Shown: positions 10,560 through 20,564 of the stretch, piece after piece
Numbering within the stretch: position 1 is the first letter of the stretch
Layout: the number at the start of each line of letters is the position of its first letter
From: an uncultured Gilliamella sp.
GTDB taxonomy: Bacteria > Pseudomonadota > Gammaproteobacteria > Enterobacterales > Orbaceae
Direction: 5' to 3'
Assembly (NCBI GenBank): GCA_945271295.1
Contig: CALYPG010000001.1
Coordinates: forward strand, 186,001-250,000
Length of the DNA: 64,000 nt
Notes under the pieces: generated by a model
Seen by the model: only the letters and a program-made list of their open reading frames with translations
Database searches by the model: none
Told to the model about the DNA's origin: nothing
Program-made: the position numbers and the translations under genes

Positions 10560-11075
10560 ATGATAATTGCAATTGACGTTTATTACATTGAAAATCGAGC
10601 TAAAACAGTCGGTATTTTATTCGAGCATTGGGCAGATTCGAAGCCTGATATTAAGGCGATAGTTACTGATTACCAAGATAATGTGGCACCATATCAGTCC
10701 GGTCAGTTTTATCAGCGTGAATTACCGTGCATAATGTCACTATTAGCTAAAATTGATTTAAATAATATTACCGCTATCGTTATTGATGGCTATGTACATT
10801 TGGATGAAGGTAAATTTGGGTTAGGTGGGCACTTATATAATGCGTTAGATAAATCTATACCTATTATTGGTGTGGCAAAAAAGCCTTTTTCAGGCAATAG
10901 CCAATATTTAGTTGAAGTGATGCGAGGTCAGAGCAAACATCCGTTATATGTCACCGCAATAGGGACTGAATTAGAAACTGCCGCGGCAAATATAAAATTA
11001 ATGGCAGGTAAATATAGGATGCCTGATTTACTTAATTATTTAGATCAACAGACAAAATTGTTTAAATTAGAATAA
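10560..11075 (+). CDS. Short endonuclease V family protein
   Basis: 171 residues, shorter than E. coli Nfi (about 220). The endonuclease V core is visible: the first acidic residue in IIAIDVYY (D6), the RELPCIMSLL helix corresponding to REYPALL in Nfi (E54), the VIDGYVHLDEGKFGLGGHL segment with the third acidic residue (D76), and GVAKKPF (104-110), where Nfi has GVAKKRL. The family cleaves DNA near deoxyinosine. The protein starts directly at the first strand, without the N-terminal helices of Nfi, so it is a compact family member and its activity on inosine DNA is not certain. It has about 180 bases of non-coding DNA upstream. Confidence 0.8.
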   Translation: MIIAIDVYYIENRAKTVGILFEHWADSKPDIKAIVTDYQDNVAPYQSGQFYQRELPCIMSLLAKIDLNNITAIVIDGYVHLDEGKFGLGGHLYNALDKSIPIIGVAKKPFSGNSQYLVEVMRGQSKHPLYVTAIGTELETAAANIKLMAGKYRMPDLLNYLDQQTKLFKLE

Positions 11076-11377
11076 TTTTTGGGCTCATTACTTTAATTAT
11101 TATATTACCAATAACGAGTAATGAGATAATCAACGATTGTCTTAATAAAATATGCAATTTGTATTACGACATTTATAATTACTTTTGGTAAGTAAAACTC
11201 AGTTTTATTATTTAATGAACTGAATTTAATCAATATTATAATTAATAAATATAATCTCAATTGACTACTAAATGCTGAAAAAATAATATTACTCGCTTAG
11301 TGATCAACCATCTTTTTCCGCTATCTTAGGCAATATGATGGTATAATGCCTTATGTTTTTTTAATTAGGCTTAAGAT
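11076..11377. other. Intergenic region of 302 bp
   Basis: No gene seen. It holds an inverted repeat CTCATTAC (11084-11091) / GTAATGAG (11118-11125) with a 26-base loop just after the endonuclease V-like gene, too loose to call a terminator, and otherwise AT-rich DNA leading to usg. Confidence 0.5.
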
Positions 11378-12382
11378 ATGTCAGCTTGGAATATTGCCAT
11401 TGTCGGGGCGACAGGGCAAATTGGTTCTGCGTTGGTTGAATTATTACAACAACGCTCAATAAAAATTGAACATCTTTATTTAGTGGGTAGTGATAATAGT
11501 GCTGGTGAAATAGTTAGGTTTGCCGGTAAAAACTTGACGGTTATTGATAGTAGCCAAATGGAATGGAGTGACTGCCATTTTGCTTTTTTTGTTGCCGGAA
11601 CTAAAACCAGTGAAAAGTATGCACAAATTGCAGCTCAATCAGGGTGTATAGTGATTGATGCTAGTGGTTATTTTGCCTTGCAAGATCACATTCCATTATT
11701 AGTGCCACGAGTTAATAATCCTGTGTTAACTGAATACCGTAATGAAAATATTATTGCGGTGGCTAGTGCCACGGTTTGTCAATTATTACGAGCGGCTGCC
11801 TCATTAACCAATATTGAACTGTTAACAAACTTGCATATGACCAGTTTTATTCCTGCGTCACTATATGGTAAACAAGGTGTTGATGAGTTAGCAGGGCAAA
11901 GTGCCAGATTATTAAACGGTATGCCGGTAGATAATGTGTTATTTGACCAGCAATTGGCATTTAATTTATTACCTGTATCACATCAAATTAACGATTCAGT
12001 ATTAGGTGAGCAATCGCAAGTTAATCAAATTCGTAAAGTTATTAGCAACTATCAGTTGCCAGTATCAATTGAATCAGTGGTTGTGCCAGTTTTTTATGGT
12101 CTTGCCCAAGCAGTTAATGTAAGTAGTAGTTTGCCGATTGAATTAGATACAGCACGAGTTAGTGAATATGGTGTTGAGTTACATGAGGGCGATTTGCCCA
12201 CTCCTGTCACCCAAGTTAGCAATGATTCGGAACAATCACTGGTGATTAAAATTGCCAATTTAAGGCACAGTTACGGTAATTATGAGCAAATTCAATTTTG
12301 GTCGGTTGCCGATAACGTTCGCTATTTGGGCGCATTAATGTTGATTGAGACTTTAGAGATCCTCATTAATGAATACCTGTAA
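11378..12382 (+). CDS. usg: Usg, aspartate-semialdehyde dehydrogenase-like protein
   Basis: 334 residues. The N-terminal Rossmann motif [20 protein letters not shown] and the closing segment [18 protein letters not shown] match the E. coli Usg protein, a paralogue of Asd. The Asd active-site context NPNCST is absent; the equivalent region reads [12 protein letters not shown], with a Cys in a non-canonical position, so dehydrogenase activity is doubtful. The 3' end overlaps truA by 14 bases, reproducing the enterobacterial usg-truA arrangement. The biochemical role of Usg is not established. Confidence 0.9.
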   Translation: MSAWNIAIVGATGQIGSALVELLQQRSIKIEHLYLVGSDNSAGEIVRFAGKNLTVIDSSQMEWSDCHFAFFVAGTKTSEKYAQIAAQSGCIVIDASGYFALQDHIPLLVPRVNNPVLTEYRNENIIAVASATVCQLLRAAASLTNIELLTNLHMTSFIPASLYGKQGVDELAGQSARLLNGMPVDNVLFDQQLAFNLLPVSHQINDSVLGEQSQVNQIRKVISNYQLPVSIESVVVPVFYGLAQAVNVSSSLPIELDTARVSEYGVELHEGDLPTPVTQVSNDSEQSLVIKIANLRHSYGNYEQIQFWSVADNVRYLGALMLIETLEILINEYL

Positions 12383-13160
12383 AATTGCGCTAGGTATTGA
12401 ATATGATGGTAGTGACTATTTTGGCTGGCAGCGCCAGCAATCTGTGGACTCTATTCAACAAAGGTTAGAAACAGCCTTATCAATTATCGCTAATGAAACA
12501 ATTACGTTATTTTGTGCAGGTCGAACCGATGCTGGTGTGCATGCCACTGGGCAAGTTGTTCATTTTCAAACCCGAGCTCAGCGATCACATAGTGCCTGGA
12601 CGATGGGCGTTAATTCGCATTTACCCCACAATATTGCTGTACGTTGGGCAAAACAGGTTGATGAAAATTTCCATGCCAGATATAGTGCCAAGGCTCGGCG
12701 TTATCGTTATGTGATTTATAATCGTCGTTATCGTCCGGCAATTTTAGCTAAAGGGGTTTCTCACTATTATTTACCATTAAATGCAGAGTTAATGCATCAA
12801 GCAGCGCAATATTTATTAGGGGAAAATGATTTTTCGTCTTTTCGCGCCGCACAATGTCAGTCACTTACGCCGTGGCGTAATATTCATCATATTGAAGTGA
12901 CAAGGCAAGCTGACTATATTATAGTCGATATTAAAGCCAATGCTTTTGTGCATCATATGGTGCGCAATATAGTCGGCAGTTTGTTAGAAGTGGGCTGTGG
13001 CAATAAACAACCGAAATGGATTTTTGAACTATTGCAAGCTAAAGATAGAACTTTAGCTGCTGCCACAGCTAAACCGGAAGGATTATACTTAGTTCAAGTC
13101 GATTACCCATTAGAGTATCAAATACCTAATCTAGCTTTAGGGCCATTATTTTTAGAATAA
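12369..13160 (+). CDS. truA: tRNA pseudouridine(38-40) synthase TruA
   Basis: 263 residues, usual length. The catalytic aspartate lies in [15 protein letters not shown] (D54), with [16 protein letters not shown] at the start and [17 protein letters not shown] in the second half, all TruA signatures. It modifies U38-U40 in the anticodon arm. The start lies inside the last codons of usg, so translation is probably coupled. Confidence 0.96.
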   Translation: MNTCKIALGIEYDGSDYFGWQRQQSVDSIQQRLETALSIIANETITLFCAGRTDAGVHATGQVVHFQTRAQRSHSAWTMGVNSHLPHNIAVRWAKQVDENFHARYSAKARRYRYVIYNRRYRPAILAKGVSHYYLPLNAELMHQAAQYLLGENDFSSFRAAQCQSLTPWRNIHHIEVTRQADYIIVDIKANAFVHHMVRNIVGSLLEVGCGNKQPKWIFELLQAKDRTLAAATAKPEGLYLVQVDYPLEYQIPNLALGPLFLE

Positions 13161-13206
13161 GCATAACTGCTTAGATATGAATTAAATATAGAGAAAAATA
13201 AATGCA

Positions 13207-14616
13207 ATGAATATTGATGAAACTAATAGCAGTAAAGATGCTAAAAAATCAAAACTGCATAATATAAAATTACCGCCGCATTCAATTGAAGCGGAGCAAG
13301 CTGTTTTAGGTAGTTTAATGTTAGATAATCAGCGTTGGGATGCGGTTGCCGAGATGATTACAGAGCGTGACTTTTACTCGCGACATCATCAATTGATATT
13401 TTCTGAGATGCATACTTTGGTTAGCAAAGGTACGCCGATAGATTTAATTACACTTTCTGAAAGTCTAGAAAGCAAAGCGGTATTAGCTGATGTTGGTGGT
13501 TTTGCCTATTTAGCTGAACTTTCAAAAAATACCCCTAGCGCCATTAATGTGGTGGCTTATAGTGATATTATTCGACAGCAGGCTATTTTACGTGAATTAA
13601 TTAGTGCTTCCAATGAGATTGCCGATAACTGTTACTCGACCGAAGGACGAGATAGTAGCGAAATTTTAGATTTTGCGGAAAGCAAAATTTTTCAAATTGC
13701 TGAAAGTCGAACTAAGCAAGGGGAAGGACCGAAAAGTATTACCGATGTGTTGGAAGCAACTGTTGCTAAAATTGAAGAGCTCTTTCAACGTCCACATGAT
13801 GGCGTGACAGGTGTTTCTACAGGATTTATTGATTTAGATAAGAAGACCGCTGGATTACAGCGTTCTGATTTAATTATTATCGCCGCTCGTCCATCTATGG
13901 GGAAAACGACTTTCGCCATGAATTTATGTGAAAATGCCGCGATGATGCAAGAAAAACCAGTGCTTATTTTTAGCTTAGAAATGCCATCCGAACAAATCAT
14001 GATGCGTATGCTAGCTTCACTATCTCGAGTGGATCAAACGCGTATCCGTACCGGTCAATTACAAGATGATGATTGGGCAAGGATTTCTAGCACGATGGGG
14101 TTATTGCTGGAGAAGAAGAATATCTATATTGATGATTCATCTGGTTTAACGCCAATGGAATTGCGTTCAAGAGCTCGGCGAATTTACCGTGAACATAAAG
14201 GTTTAAGTATGATTATGGTTGATTATTTGCAATTAATGCGCGTGCCAAATATCTCTGAAAATCGTACCTTAGAAATAGCTGAAATATCTCGATCTTTAAA
14301 AGCGTTAGCTAAAGAGTTACAAATTCCAGTGGTGGCACTTTCACAACTTAATCGTAGTTTGGAACAACGTGGTGATAAACGGCCGGTGAACTCGGATTTG
14401 CGTGAATCTGGATCAATTGAACAAGATGCCGATGTGATCATGTTTATCTATCGTGATGAAGTTTATAATGAAGCATCAGAACATAAAGGCATTGCTGAAA
14501 TTATTTTAGGTAAACAGCGTAATGGTCCAATTGGTAAAGTTCGTTTAAAATTCCAAGGTCATTTTTCACGCTTTGATAACTATGCTGATGCCAGCAAATA
14601 TTTAGATGATGAATAA
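13207..14616 (+). CDS. dnaB: Replicative DNA helicase DnaB
   Basis: 469 residues. The N-terminal DnaB domain starts at LPPHSIEAEQAVLGSLMLD (about residue 22). The RecA-like domain has Walker A ARPSMGKTTF near residue 230, the VDYLQLM motif near 338 and the DLRESGSIEQDADV arginine-finger region. The hexameric ring unwinds DNA at the replication fork. An out-of-frame ATG lies five bases upstream; the chosen start gives the conventional N-terminus with MNIDE. No intein or other insertion is present. Confidence 0.97.
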   Translation: MNIDETNSSKDAKKSKLHNIKLPPHSIEAEQAVLGSLMLDNQRWDAVAEMITERDFYSRHHQLIFSEMHTLVSKGTPIDLITLSESLESKAVLADVGGFAYLAELSKNTPSAINVVAYSDIIRQQAILRELISASNEIADNCYSTEGRDSSEILDFAESKIFQIAESRTKQGEGPKSITDVLEATVAKIEELFQRPHDGVTGVSTGFIDLDKKTAGLQRSDLIIIAARPSMGKTTFAMNLCENAAMMQEKPVLIFSLEMPSEQIMMRMLASLSRVDQTRIRTGQLQDDDWARISSTMGLLLEKKNIYIDDSSGLTPMELRSRARRIYREHKGLSMIMVDYLQLMRVPNISENRTLEIAEISRSLKALAKELQIPVVALSQLNRSLEQRGDKRPVNSDLRESGSIEQDADVIMFIYRDEVYNEASEHKGIAEIILGKQRNGPIGKVRLKFQGHFSRFDNYADASKYLDDE

Positions 14617-14639
14617 GTGATATTTGTTAATACATTGTA

Positions 14640-14672
14640 GGCGTATCGCCCCATTAAATGAGACGTTACGCC
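14640..14672. terminator. Weak stem-loop between convergent dnaB and sitD
   Basis: Inverted repeat GGCGTA / TACGCC around a 21-base loop, in the 65-base gap between the convergent genes. No strong U tract on either side, so termination is only suggested. Confidence 0.25.
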
Positions 14673-14681
14673 ATTGTAAAA

Positions 14682-15521
14682 TTATTTTCTTTGCTTTATT
14701 TGGTTGTTAATAACTCGATAAAGCTGAGCTAGCATAAATATAATTGCTTGCAAAATAACAATACAAGCACCAGTTGCACCATCTATATAAAAGCTAATCA
14801 ACGTTCCGGTTACGGTTGAAAATACTGAAACAATAACGGCAATAATTAACATTAATTCAAAGCGTTTACATAATAAAAAGGCAGTAATACCTGGAGCAAT
14901 TAGCATTGCGATGACTAATATCACTCCAACAGCTTGTAAAGATGCCACAATGGTTAAGGCCAAAACGCTAAGTAAGCCATAGTGTAATAGTTTTACAGGT
15001 AAACCAATCACTTTAGCTTGCACCGGATCAAAGCAAAATAGCATAAGATCACGACGTTTAATAATCACCAAAATCGAAACACTGATAGCGATAGTTAATA
15101 TTTGTCTTAAATCAGCGTAGGTGGTACCCAGGACGTTACCAAATAAAATATGATTTAAGTGTTGTGATGTGTCGACTTTGGAAAATAACACTAGACCAAA
15201 GGCAAACATTCCCGAAAACACAATTCCCATAACAGTGTCTTCTTTTACTCGGCAATTTTCTTTAATATAACCGGTAGCCACAGAACAGCATAAACCGGAA
15301 GCAAATGCACCAATAATAATCGGGATAGCCGCTAAATAAGCTAGCACAATACCCGGTAGCACCGCATGTGAAATGGCATCACCCATTAACGACCAGCCTT
15401 TAAGGACTAAAAAGCAGGACAGTAAAGCACATACTAATCCGGTAGCCAGTGCTGCTAAAATTGCCCGTTGCATAAAGGCATAGGTGAAAGGGTGACTGAT
15501 ATAATCCCATAATTCAATCAT
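14682..15521 (-). CDS. sitD: Manganese/iron ABC transporter permease SitD/YfeD
   Basis: 279 residues, an ABC-3 family membrane permease with about eight hydrophobic helices. FLVLKGWSLMGDAISHAVLPG near the N-terminus and ILVIAMLIAPGITAFLL near residue 205 are diagnostic. It forms the channel with the neighbouring permease. It is the last of four genes on this strand and overlaps sitC by four bases. The symbol follows the Sit/Yfe system, which it resembles in gene order; substrate preference (Mn versus Fe) cannot be read from sequence. Confidence 0.88.
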   Translation of the reverse strand: MIELWDYISHPFTYAFMQRAILAALATGLVCALLSCFLVLKGWSLMGDAISHAVLPGIVLAYLAAIPIIIGAFASGLCCSVATGYIKENCRVKEDTVMGIVFSGMFAFGLVLFSKVDTSQHLNHILFGNVLGTTYADLRQILTIAISVSILVIIKRRDLMLFCFDPVQAKVIGLPVKLLHYGLLSVLALTIVASLQAVGVILVIAMLIAPGITAFLLCKRFELMLIIAVIVSVFSTVTGTLISFYIDGATGACIVILQAIIFMLAQLYRVINNQIKQRK

Positions 15522-16384
15522 ATATTGGTCACCTTATTTAATTGGTTGCGTCTAATCCTTAAACGATTAGGGATTAAGCCATGTTGTGGTGCAAATAGGA
15601 AAGCGGCAATGAAAATAAGGGTTTGTAATGTCACAATTACACCACCGGTAGCGCCATTTAAAAAATAGCTGAACCATGCACCAATGGCACTGGTTAATCC
15701 GCCAATAACTACGGCAATAATAAGTAACCGTGAAAAACGATTAGTCAATAAGTATGCAGTTGCTCCTGGTGTGACCACCATAGCGATGACTAAAATAGCG
15801 CCCACGGTTTGCAGTGCCGCTACCGTACAAGCGCTTAAAATAGTAAAAAACAGGATTTTTAAACGCAATGGATTTAAACCTATCGATCTGGCATGTACTT
15901 CGTCAAAAAAAGTCACCAACAAATCTTTCCATAGAAAAAACAGTAAGATAAAAGAGATTAAAATAATAATCTGTACTTGCCACATATCACTATCGGCAAT
16001 ACCTAAGATATTACCAAATATAATGGTTTGTACATTAACCGAAGTTGGATTTAACGAAATAATTAACAAACCAATAGCGAAAAAAGTAGAAAAGATAAAA
16101 CCGATGATGGCATCTTCTTTCAAACGAGTTAATGCACGGATAAAGGCAATGGAAAGGGCCGCTAGTAAACCAGTAAAAAATGCGCCGATTGAATAAGGTA
16201 AACCAAGCGCATAAGCACCGGCAACGCCCGGAACCACCGAATGTGAAAGAGCATCACCCATTAGCGACCAACCTTTTAGCATCAAAAACGCCGATAAAAA
16301 AGCACAGGCCGCCCCCACAATACAACTTACCCAAATAGCTTTAAGCATATAGTCATAAGTAAATGGTTCAAATAATAGTTCCAT
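15518..16384 (-). CDS. sitC: Manganese/iron ABC transporter permease SitC/YfeC
   Basis: 288 residues, ABC-3 permease paralogous to sitD, with FLMLKGWSLMGDALSHSVVPG and ILVIAMVVTPGATAYLL, and multiple transmembrane helices. It starts six bases after sitB and overlaps sitD, indicating one transcript. Together the two permeases make the inner-membrane pore. Confidence 0.88.
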   Translation of the reverse strand: MELLFEPFTYDYMLKAIWVSCIVGAACAFLSAFLMLKGWSLMGDALSHSVVPGVAGAYALGLPYSIGAFFTGLLAALSIAFIRALTRLKEDAIIGFIFSTFFAIGLLIISLNPTSVNVQTIIFGNILGIADSDMWQVQIIILISFILLFFLWKDLLVTFFDEVHARSIGLNPLRLKILFFTILSACTVAALQTVGAILVIAMVVTPGATAYLLTNRFSRLLIIAVVIGGLTSAIGAWFSYFLNGATGGVIVTLQTLIFIAAFLFAPQHGLIPNRLRIRRNQLNKVTNI

Positions 16385-16390
16385 TTAGCG

Positions 16391-17281
16391 TTATCCTTGT
16401 GGTTTATTATCGGAATGTTCAACAAGCAAATCTTGATGTGGTGAATCATGTTTACCTTCACCATAAAAGATGGCTGCACGTTCATCATCGGTTAATACTG
16501 AGACCATGCGAGGATCGGGATCCTCGTGCAATTTGTCACCAGACAAACTTAGATACCGCAACGCACCACCAAAAGTAGTCATTAAATTTTCGGGCGTAAA
16601 AGTTGTTTTCGTTGGCCCAAATGCCAGCACCGTTTGATTAATTAACACCACTTGATCGCAAAATTCGGGCACACTACCAAGATTATGTGTAGAAACTAAA
16701 ACTAAATGCCCTTCGCTACGCAGAGCCTTTAACAGATCGATAATTGCATTTTCTGTTTTGACATCCACCCCAGTAAAAGGTTCATCTAATAACAGCACCT
16801 TACCTTGCTGGGCAAGAGCACGCGCTAAAAACACCCGCTTTTTTTGCCCACCCGAAAGTTCGCCAATTTGCCGATGTTTAAATTCAGTCATATTGACGCG
16901 TTCAAGTGCAATATCAACTTGCTTTTTATCTTCTTGGCTGGGGATCCGCAAAAAAGACATATGTCCATAACGTCCCATCATCACCACATCGGACACTAGA
17001 ACCGGAAAGTCCCAATCAACTTCTTCCGTTTGTGGCACATAGGCAATAATATTTTGCTTCAATGCTTGTTTGACTGGGGTGTTATTTAAACTAACATGCC
17101 CCATGGTTGGCCGCACCATCCCCATGATGCTTTTAAATAGTGTCGATTTACCACTACCATTAACGCCAACCAACGCACAAATGGTGCCGCCATTTAAGAT
17201 AAAACTGGCATCATGAATGGCGGTGTGCCCATTGTTATAAGTAACAGTAATGTTATCAACATTTAAGCAAATATTCGTCAT
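16391..17281 (-). CDS. sitB: Manganese/iron ABC transporter ATP-binding protein SitB/YfeB
   Basis: 296 residues. Walker [10 protein letters not shown] (39-47), ABC signature LSGGQKKR (142-149) and Walker B with LLLDEPF (163-169) are intact. The C-terminal tail of about 45 residues is acidic and His-containing, as in other YfeB/SitB proteins. The start codon overlaps the stop of the binding-protein gene by one base. It energises metal uptake. Confidence 0.9.
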   Translation of the reverse strand: MTNICLNVDNITVTYNNGHTAIHDASFILNGGTICALVGVNGSGKSTLFKSIMGMVRPTMGHVSLNNTPVKQALKQNIIAYVPQTEEVDWDFPVLVSDVVMMGRYGHMSFLRIPSQEDKKQVDIALERVNMTEFKHRQIGELSGGQKKRVFLARALAQQGKVLLLDEPFTGVDVKTENAIIDLLKALRSEGHLVLVSTHNLGSVPEFCDQVVLINQTVLAFGPTKTTFTPENLMTTFGGALRYLSLSGDKLHEDPDPRMVSVLTDDERAAIFYGEGKHDSPHQDLLVEHSDNKPQG

Positions 17282-18201
17282 TATTTTTCAAACCCTTTGG
17301 CTATGGTTTCTACAGTAACTTTTAATAAATCAATATAGGTTGGTACAGGTCCATCTTGGGTTGACAGTGAATCTACATATAATACGCCACCATATTTAGC
17401 ATTAGTTTCTTGGCTGACTTGGATAGCGGGTTTATTGGAAATAGTACTTTCACTAAATACAACGGGTATATTATTAGCTCTGACTACATCAATGACATGC
17501 TTGACTTGTTTTGGTGTGCCTTGTTGTTCGGCATTAATAGGCCATAAATAGGCTTCTTTTAGATTATAATCGCGAGTTAAATAGCTAAATGCCCCTTCAC
17601 TGGTCACTAACCAACGCTGCTCTGCAGGGATTTTGGCTAAACGTTCGCGTAATGGTGCATCTAACGCTTTAATTTTGGCGGCATAGTTAGCAGCGTTTTG
17701 ATTATAAACACTGGCATTATCTGGATCATACTTAACTAAAGCCGCGCGAATATTGTCAATATAGGTTATAGCTAAGGTCGGGGACATCCACGCATGTGGA
17801 TTAGGGTTACCTTTATAACTACCTTCTTGAATCGGCATGGGATCAATGCCTTTGGTAACGACTATCGCAGGGACATCTTTAATGTCTTCGAAAAAACGTT
17901 CAAACCAGCGTTCTAAGTTTAAACCATTCCATAACACTAAATCAGCCGATTGTGCTCTTACTATGTCTTGAGGAGTAGGTTCATATTCATGAATTTCCGC
18001 GCCCACTTTGGTGATTGATTCAACGATTGCGGCATCACCAGCAACATTTTTAGCAATATCTTGAATAATAGTAAATGTGGTAACGACTTTAAATTTTTTG
18101 TTGGCGGCTAATGCTGAATCTGATAATCCTGTAATCATCATCAAACAAGTCAAAATTGTCAATAATAACTTCTTACAATTTTTCAAGAAATTGAACCTCA
18201 T
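17281..18201 (-). CDS. sitA: Periplasmic Mn/Fe-binding protein SitA/YfeA
   Basis: 306 residues. Sec signal peptide with likely cleavage after ALA (residue 32). Cluster A-I/ZnuA-type binding-protein features: [28 protein letters not shown] and the [13 protein letters not shown] loop, which supply His and acidic metal ligands. AGGAG precedes the ATG at the right distance. First gene of a sitABCD operon; a Fur-like box lies about 140 bases upstream, so iron repression is likely. Confidence 0.9.
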   Translation of the reverse strand: MRFNFLKNCKKLLLTILTCLMMITGLSDSALAANKKFKVVTTFTIIQDIAKNVAGDAAIVESITKVGAEIHEYEPTPQDIVRAQSADLVLWNGLNLERWFERFFEDIKDVPAIVVTKGIDPMPIQEGSYKGNPNPHAWMSPTLAITYIDNIRAALVKYDPDNASVYNQNAANYAAKIKALDAPLRERLAKIPAEQRWLVTSEGAFSYLTRDYNLKEAYLWPINAEQQGTPKQVKHVIDVVRANNIPVVFSESTISNKPAIQVSQETNAKYGGVLYVDSLSTQDGPVPTYIDLLKVTVETIAKGFEK

Positions 18202-19031
18202 TGAACACTCCTGTTGTTTAAAATATATTTAAAAAATAGATCTTTAAAAAAATAAATGTGAATAAATTAATTTTTAGTCATCATTTAACTACACTAACGT
18301 ATTGATATTTTAAAAAGCTATAAATATAATTCAATTAAATGGTAATGAGAATTATTATCATTTGATAAATGAATGTCAATTTCTTTTTTATTTTTTGCAA
18401 TTAACAGTGCATAACATGATTATGGTTGATATTGTAGATGCAAATGACTCAAAATAGCAGTCAATTCGATCTATTTAACTAATAGATAGTATGGAAAATT
18501 AAATAAAAAAAGAAAAGTAAAAAACACATCTTTAACACATAAATATTTATAAATTAATATTATCAATCGGTTAAAGTTAGATAATTTAATCCCAAAGGGA
18601 GATAGAACAACTTATACAACCCAATTCAAGCTGTGAACTAAATCTCACGTAATATGATTTACCATCAAAATAAGAAATTGTTATTTATCATGGTATTGAA
18701 TAAGTTAAACCCGGACATGATTAACTTGCCGCAAATAAGTTGTTGTTAATTAATTCTAGGCTAAATTGACATCAGCCTTGCTGTACAAGAAAAGTAAGCA
18801 CAGTAAAACTGTTGTCAAAATTGAACCATTTTATTTGAAACAGAATAATAATTTGAATGTAGGATACATTTTATACTTAAACGTATGCTTGACCTGAAAC
18901 TTTTTAACATCATTTTTTGCTTAACTTGCTATCTAATCTAAACGGTTAAAGTTTGCTAGATAGAATCACTACAATTTATTGTTATCAACATCGAACATCA
19001 TTGATAGTATTTTAAATATAAATAACATGAT
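18202..19031. other. 830-bp intergenic region upstream of sitA
   Basis: No open frame of note and no tRNA- or rRNA-like structure seen. The sitA-proximal 160 bases hold a Fur-like box and presumably the sit promoter. The rest, up to the ampD-yqcC stop, is AT-rich and looks like decayed DNA. Confidence 0.6.
18341..18359 (-). promoter_or_regulatory. Fur-box-like operator of the sit operon
   Basis: GGTAATGAGAATTATTATC matches 16 of 19 positions of the Fur consensus GATAATGATAATCATTATC. It lies about 140 bases upstream of the sitA start. Iron-dependent repression by Fur is inferred; MntR control cannot be excluded. Confidence 0.7.
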
Positions 19032-19895
19032 TTAGTAAGCAGGTAAGGACAGGTCATCTAACTGTTTAATTAAAAATAATAATTGGCTTACCTCATCTTG
19101 TTCTTTGAGTACTTCTTCAAAATAAGGATGCAAAGCAAACCCTTGAGGTAAATCAGCTTTCGCATCAATTAATGCACGCATACGCGGAATAAAAATCCAT
19201 TGTAACCACTCATGTCCCTCCATGGTATCAATGGCAAAGGGTTCTTGACTTAAAAAGGCATCGGCTTTAGGGGGAGTCATTTGCCATAACTTGATTTTAT
19301 GCATTTCATCTTCAATTTGATTTAGTTGATTAGCAATTAATTCAATTTGTTTTTTTTGTGAGATCAATTTACGATAATATTGCCAATTAAAATAAGGACC
19401 TGGATCGGTCTTACGATTTGGGGCAATATCACTATGCCCAGTAATATCATTAATAGGATAATGTTGTTGCAACATTACCGTTATCGTAGCTAATTGTTGA
19501 TATTGTTGCTCAGTGAAAGCATCGGTATCGCAACCTTCTAACTCTATACCAATAGAAAAATCATTACAATTTTCCTGCCCATTAAATTGAGATTTTCCGG
19601 CATGCCAAGCTCGTTTATCAAAAGGTACAAATTGAATTATTTCCCCATCACGGCGAATAAAAAGATGACTGGATACTTGTAGTTGATAAATAGAAGCAAA
19701 ATAGGGATGAGCCTTAGGATCGAGTTTTCCGGTAAAGAGTTGTTCAACATAAGGACCACCATATTGATTGGGCGGTAAACTAATGTTATGAATCACTAAT
19801 AACCTAATTGATTGGCCTTGTGGACGCTCATTATAAAAAGGTGAAATCACCTGTTTTACATTTTGTAACCAACCATTAACGATGTTAAACGACAT
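19032..19895 (-). CDS. ampD: AmpD-YqcC fusion: 1,6-anhydro-muramyl-L-alanine amidase with C-terminal YqcC/DUF446 domain
   Basis: 287 residues from the ATG at 19895, which has GGAG five bases upstream; a further ATG eight codons upstream lacks this. Residues 1-180 are AmpD: VIHNISLPP (Zn ligand H36) and GHSDIAPNRKTDPGP with H154, K162 and D164, the same numbering as reported for Citrobacter AmpD. Residues about 188-287 match the small enterobacterial protein YqcC: PFAIDTMEGHEWLQWIFIPR, then LPQGFALHPYFE. AmpD recycles anhydro-muropeptides in the cytoplasm and affects beta-lactamase induction. YqcC is normally a separate protein of about 110 residues with no settled function. Divergent from the pilin operon. 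Confidence 0.9.
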   Translation of the reverse strand: MSFNIVNGWLQNVKQVISPFYNERPQGQSIRLLVIHNISLPPNQYGGPYVEQLFTGKLDPKAHPYFASIYQLQVSSHLFIRRDGEIIQFVPFDKRAWHAGKSQFNGQENCNDFSIGIELEGCDTDAFTEQQYQQLATITVMLQQHYPINDITGHSDIAPNRKTDPGPYFNWQYYRKLISQKKQIELIANQLNQIEDEMHKIKLWQMTPPKADAFLSQEPFAIDTMEGHEWLQWIFIPRMRALIDAKADLPQGFALHPYFEEVLKEQDEVSQLLFLIKQLDDLSLPAY

Positions 19896-20100
19896 CTTGA
19901 CTCCAATTATTTTGTGCAATTTGTTAATTCGATCTGTTTATATTTGTAATATATCTCACAATTATCGACAAACGAAAGTGAATTACTAATAGATTTTTAT
20001 AACTCATCTTCCAATTGTTAGCGCTAATATTATTTCATTTTTTGCTATTGCTATAAAGTCATCTGTATTACACCACCTTATCTATTTATCGAGAAAATAT

Positions 20101-20532
20101 ATGACTAATCAATCAGGATTTACCTTATTTGAACTTATGATAGCCATTATTGTAATTGCAATTTTAACCGCTATTGGCTTACCCGCCTATCAAGGATATG
20201 TTAAAAAAGCAGCTATGACTGATATGTTACAAACCATGACTTCTTATAAAACCGCTATCGAAATTTGTGCTATTGAACAAGGTGCACTTACTCATTGCAA
20301 TAATGGTAGTAATGGTGTACCCACGTCCAAATCGACTAACTATGTCACTTCGGTTACGGTAAACAGTGGTGTAATCACTTTAGTTGGCCGTAATGCGTTA
20401 GGCGGATTAACCACCACTTTAACCCCAGCATTCAATGCTACTTATGGTAATTTAGATTGGAGCCGTACCTGTGTAACATCACCCGTGGATGCCAGCTTGA
20501 CAAGTGCTTGTGAAGATATTTTCAAATTTTAA
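20101..20532 (+). CDS. Type IV prepilin (PpdD/PilA-like)
   Basis: 143 residues. Short leader MTNQSG followed by the class III prepilin cleavage site G/FTLFELM and a hydrophobic helix to about residue 30, with Glu at position 5 of the mature protein. The C-terminal part holds two Cys pairs (CAIEQGALTHC and CVTSPVDASLTSAC) likely to form disulfides. Processed by the prepilin peptidase encoded three genes downstream. In E. coli ppdD-hofB-hofC also lies near ampD. Confidence 0.9.
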   Translation: MTNQSGFTLFELMIAIIVIAILTAIGLPAYQGYVKKAAMTDMLQTMTSYKTAIEICAIEQGALTHCNNGSNGVPTSKSTNYVTSVTVNSGVITLVGRNALGGLTTTLTPAFNATYGNLDWSRTCVTSPVDASLTSACEDIFKF

Positions 20533-20564
20533 TTAAATGATATTGAATAAAGTGAGATCAATTT

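Noticed and set aside
18581-19000. Possible RNA gene in the long gap upstream of sitA
   Set aside because: No cloverleaf, no strong promoter/terminator pair and no convincing hairpins could be found by eye.
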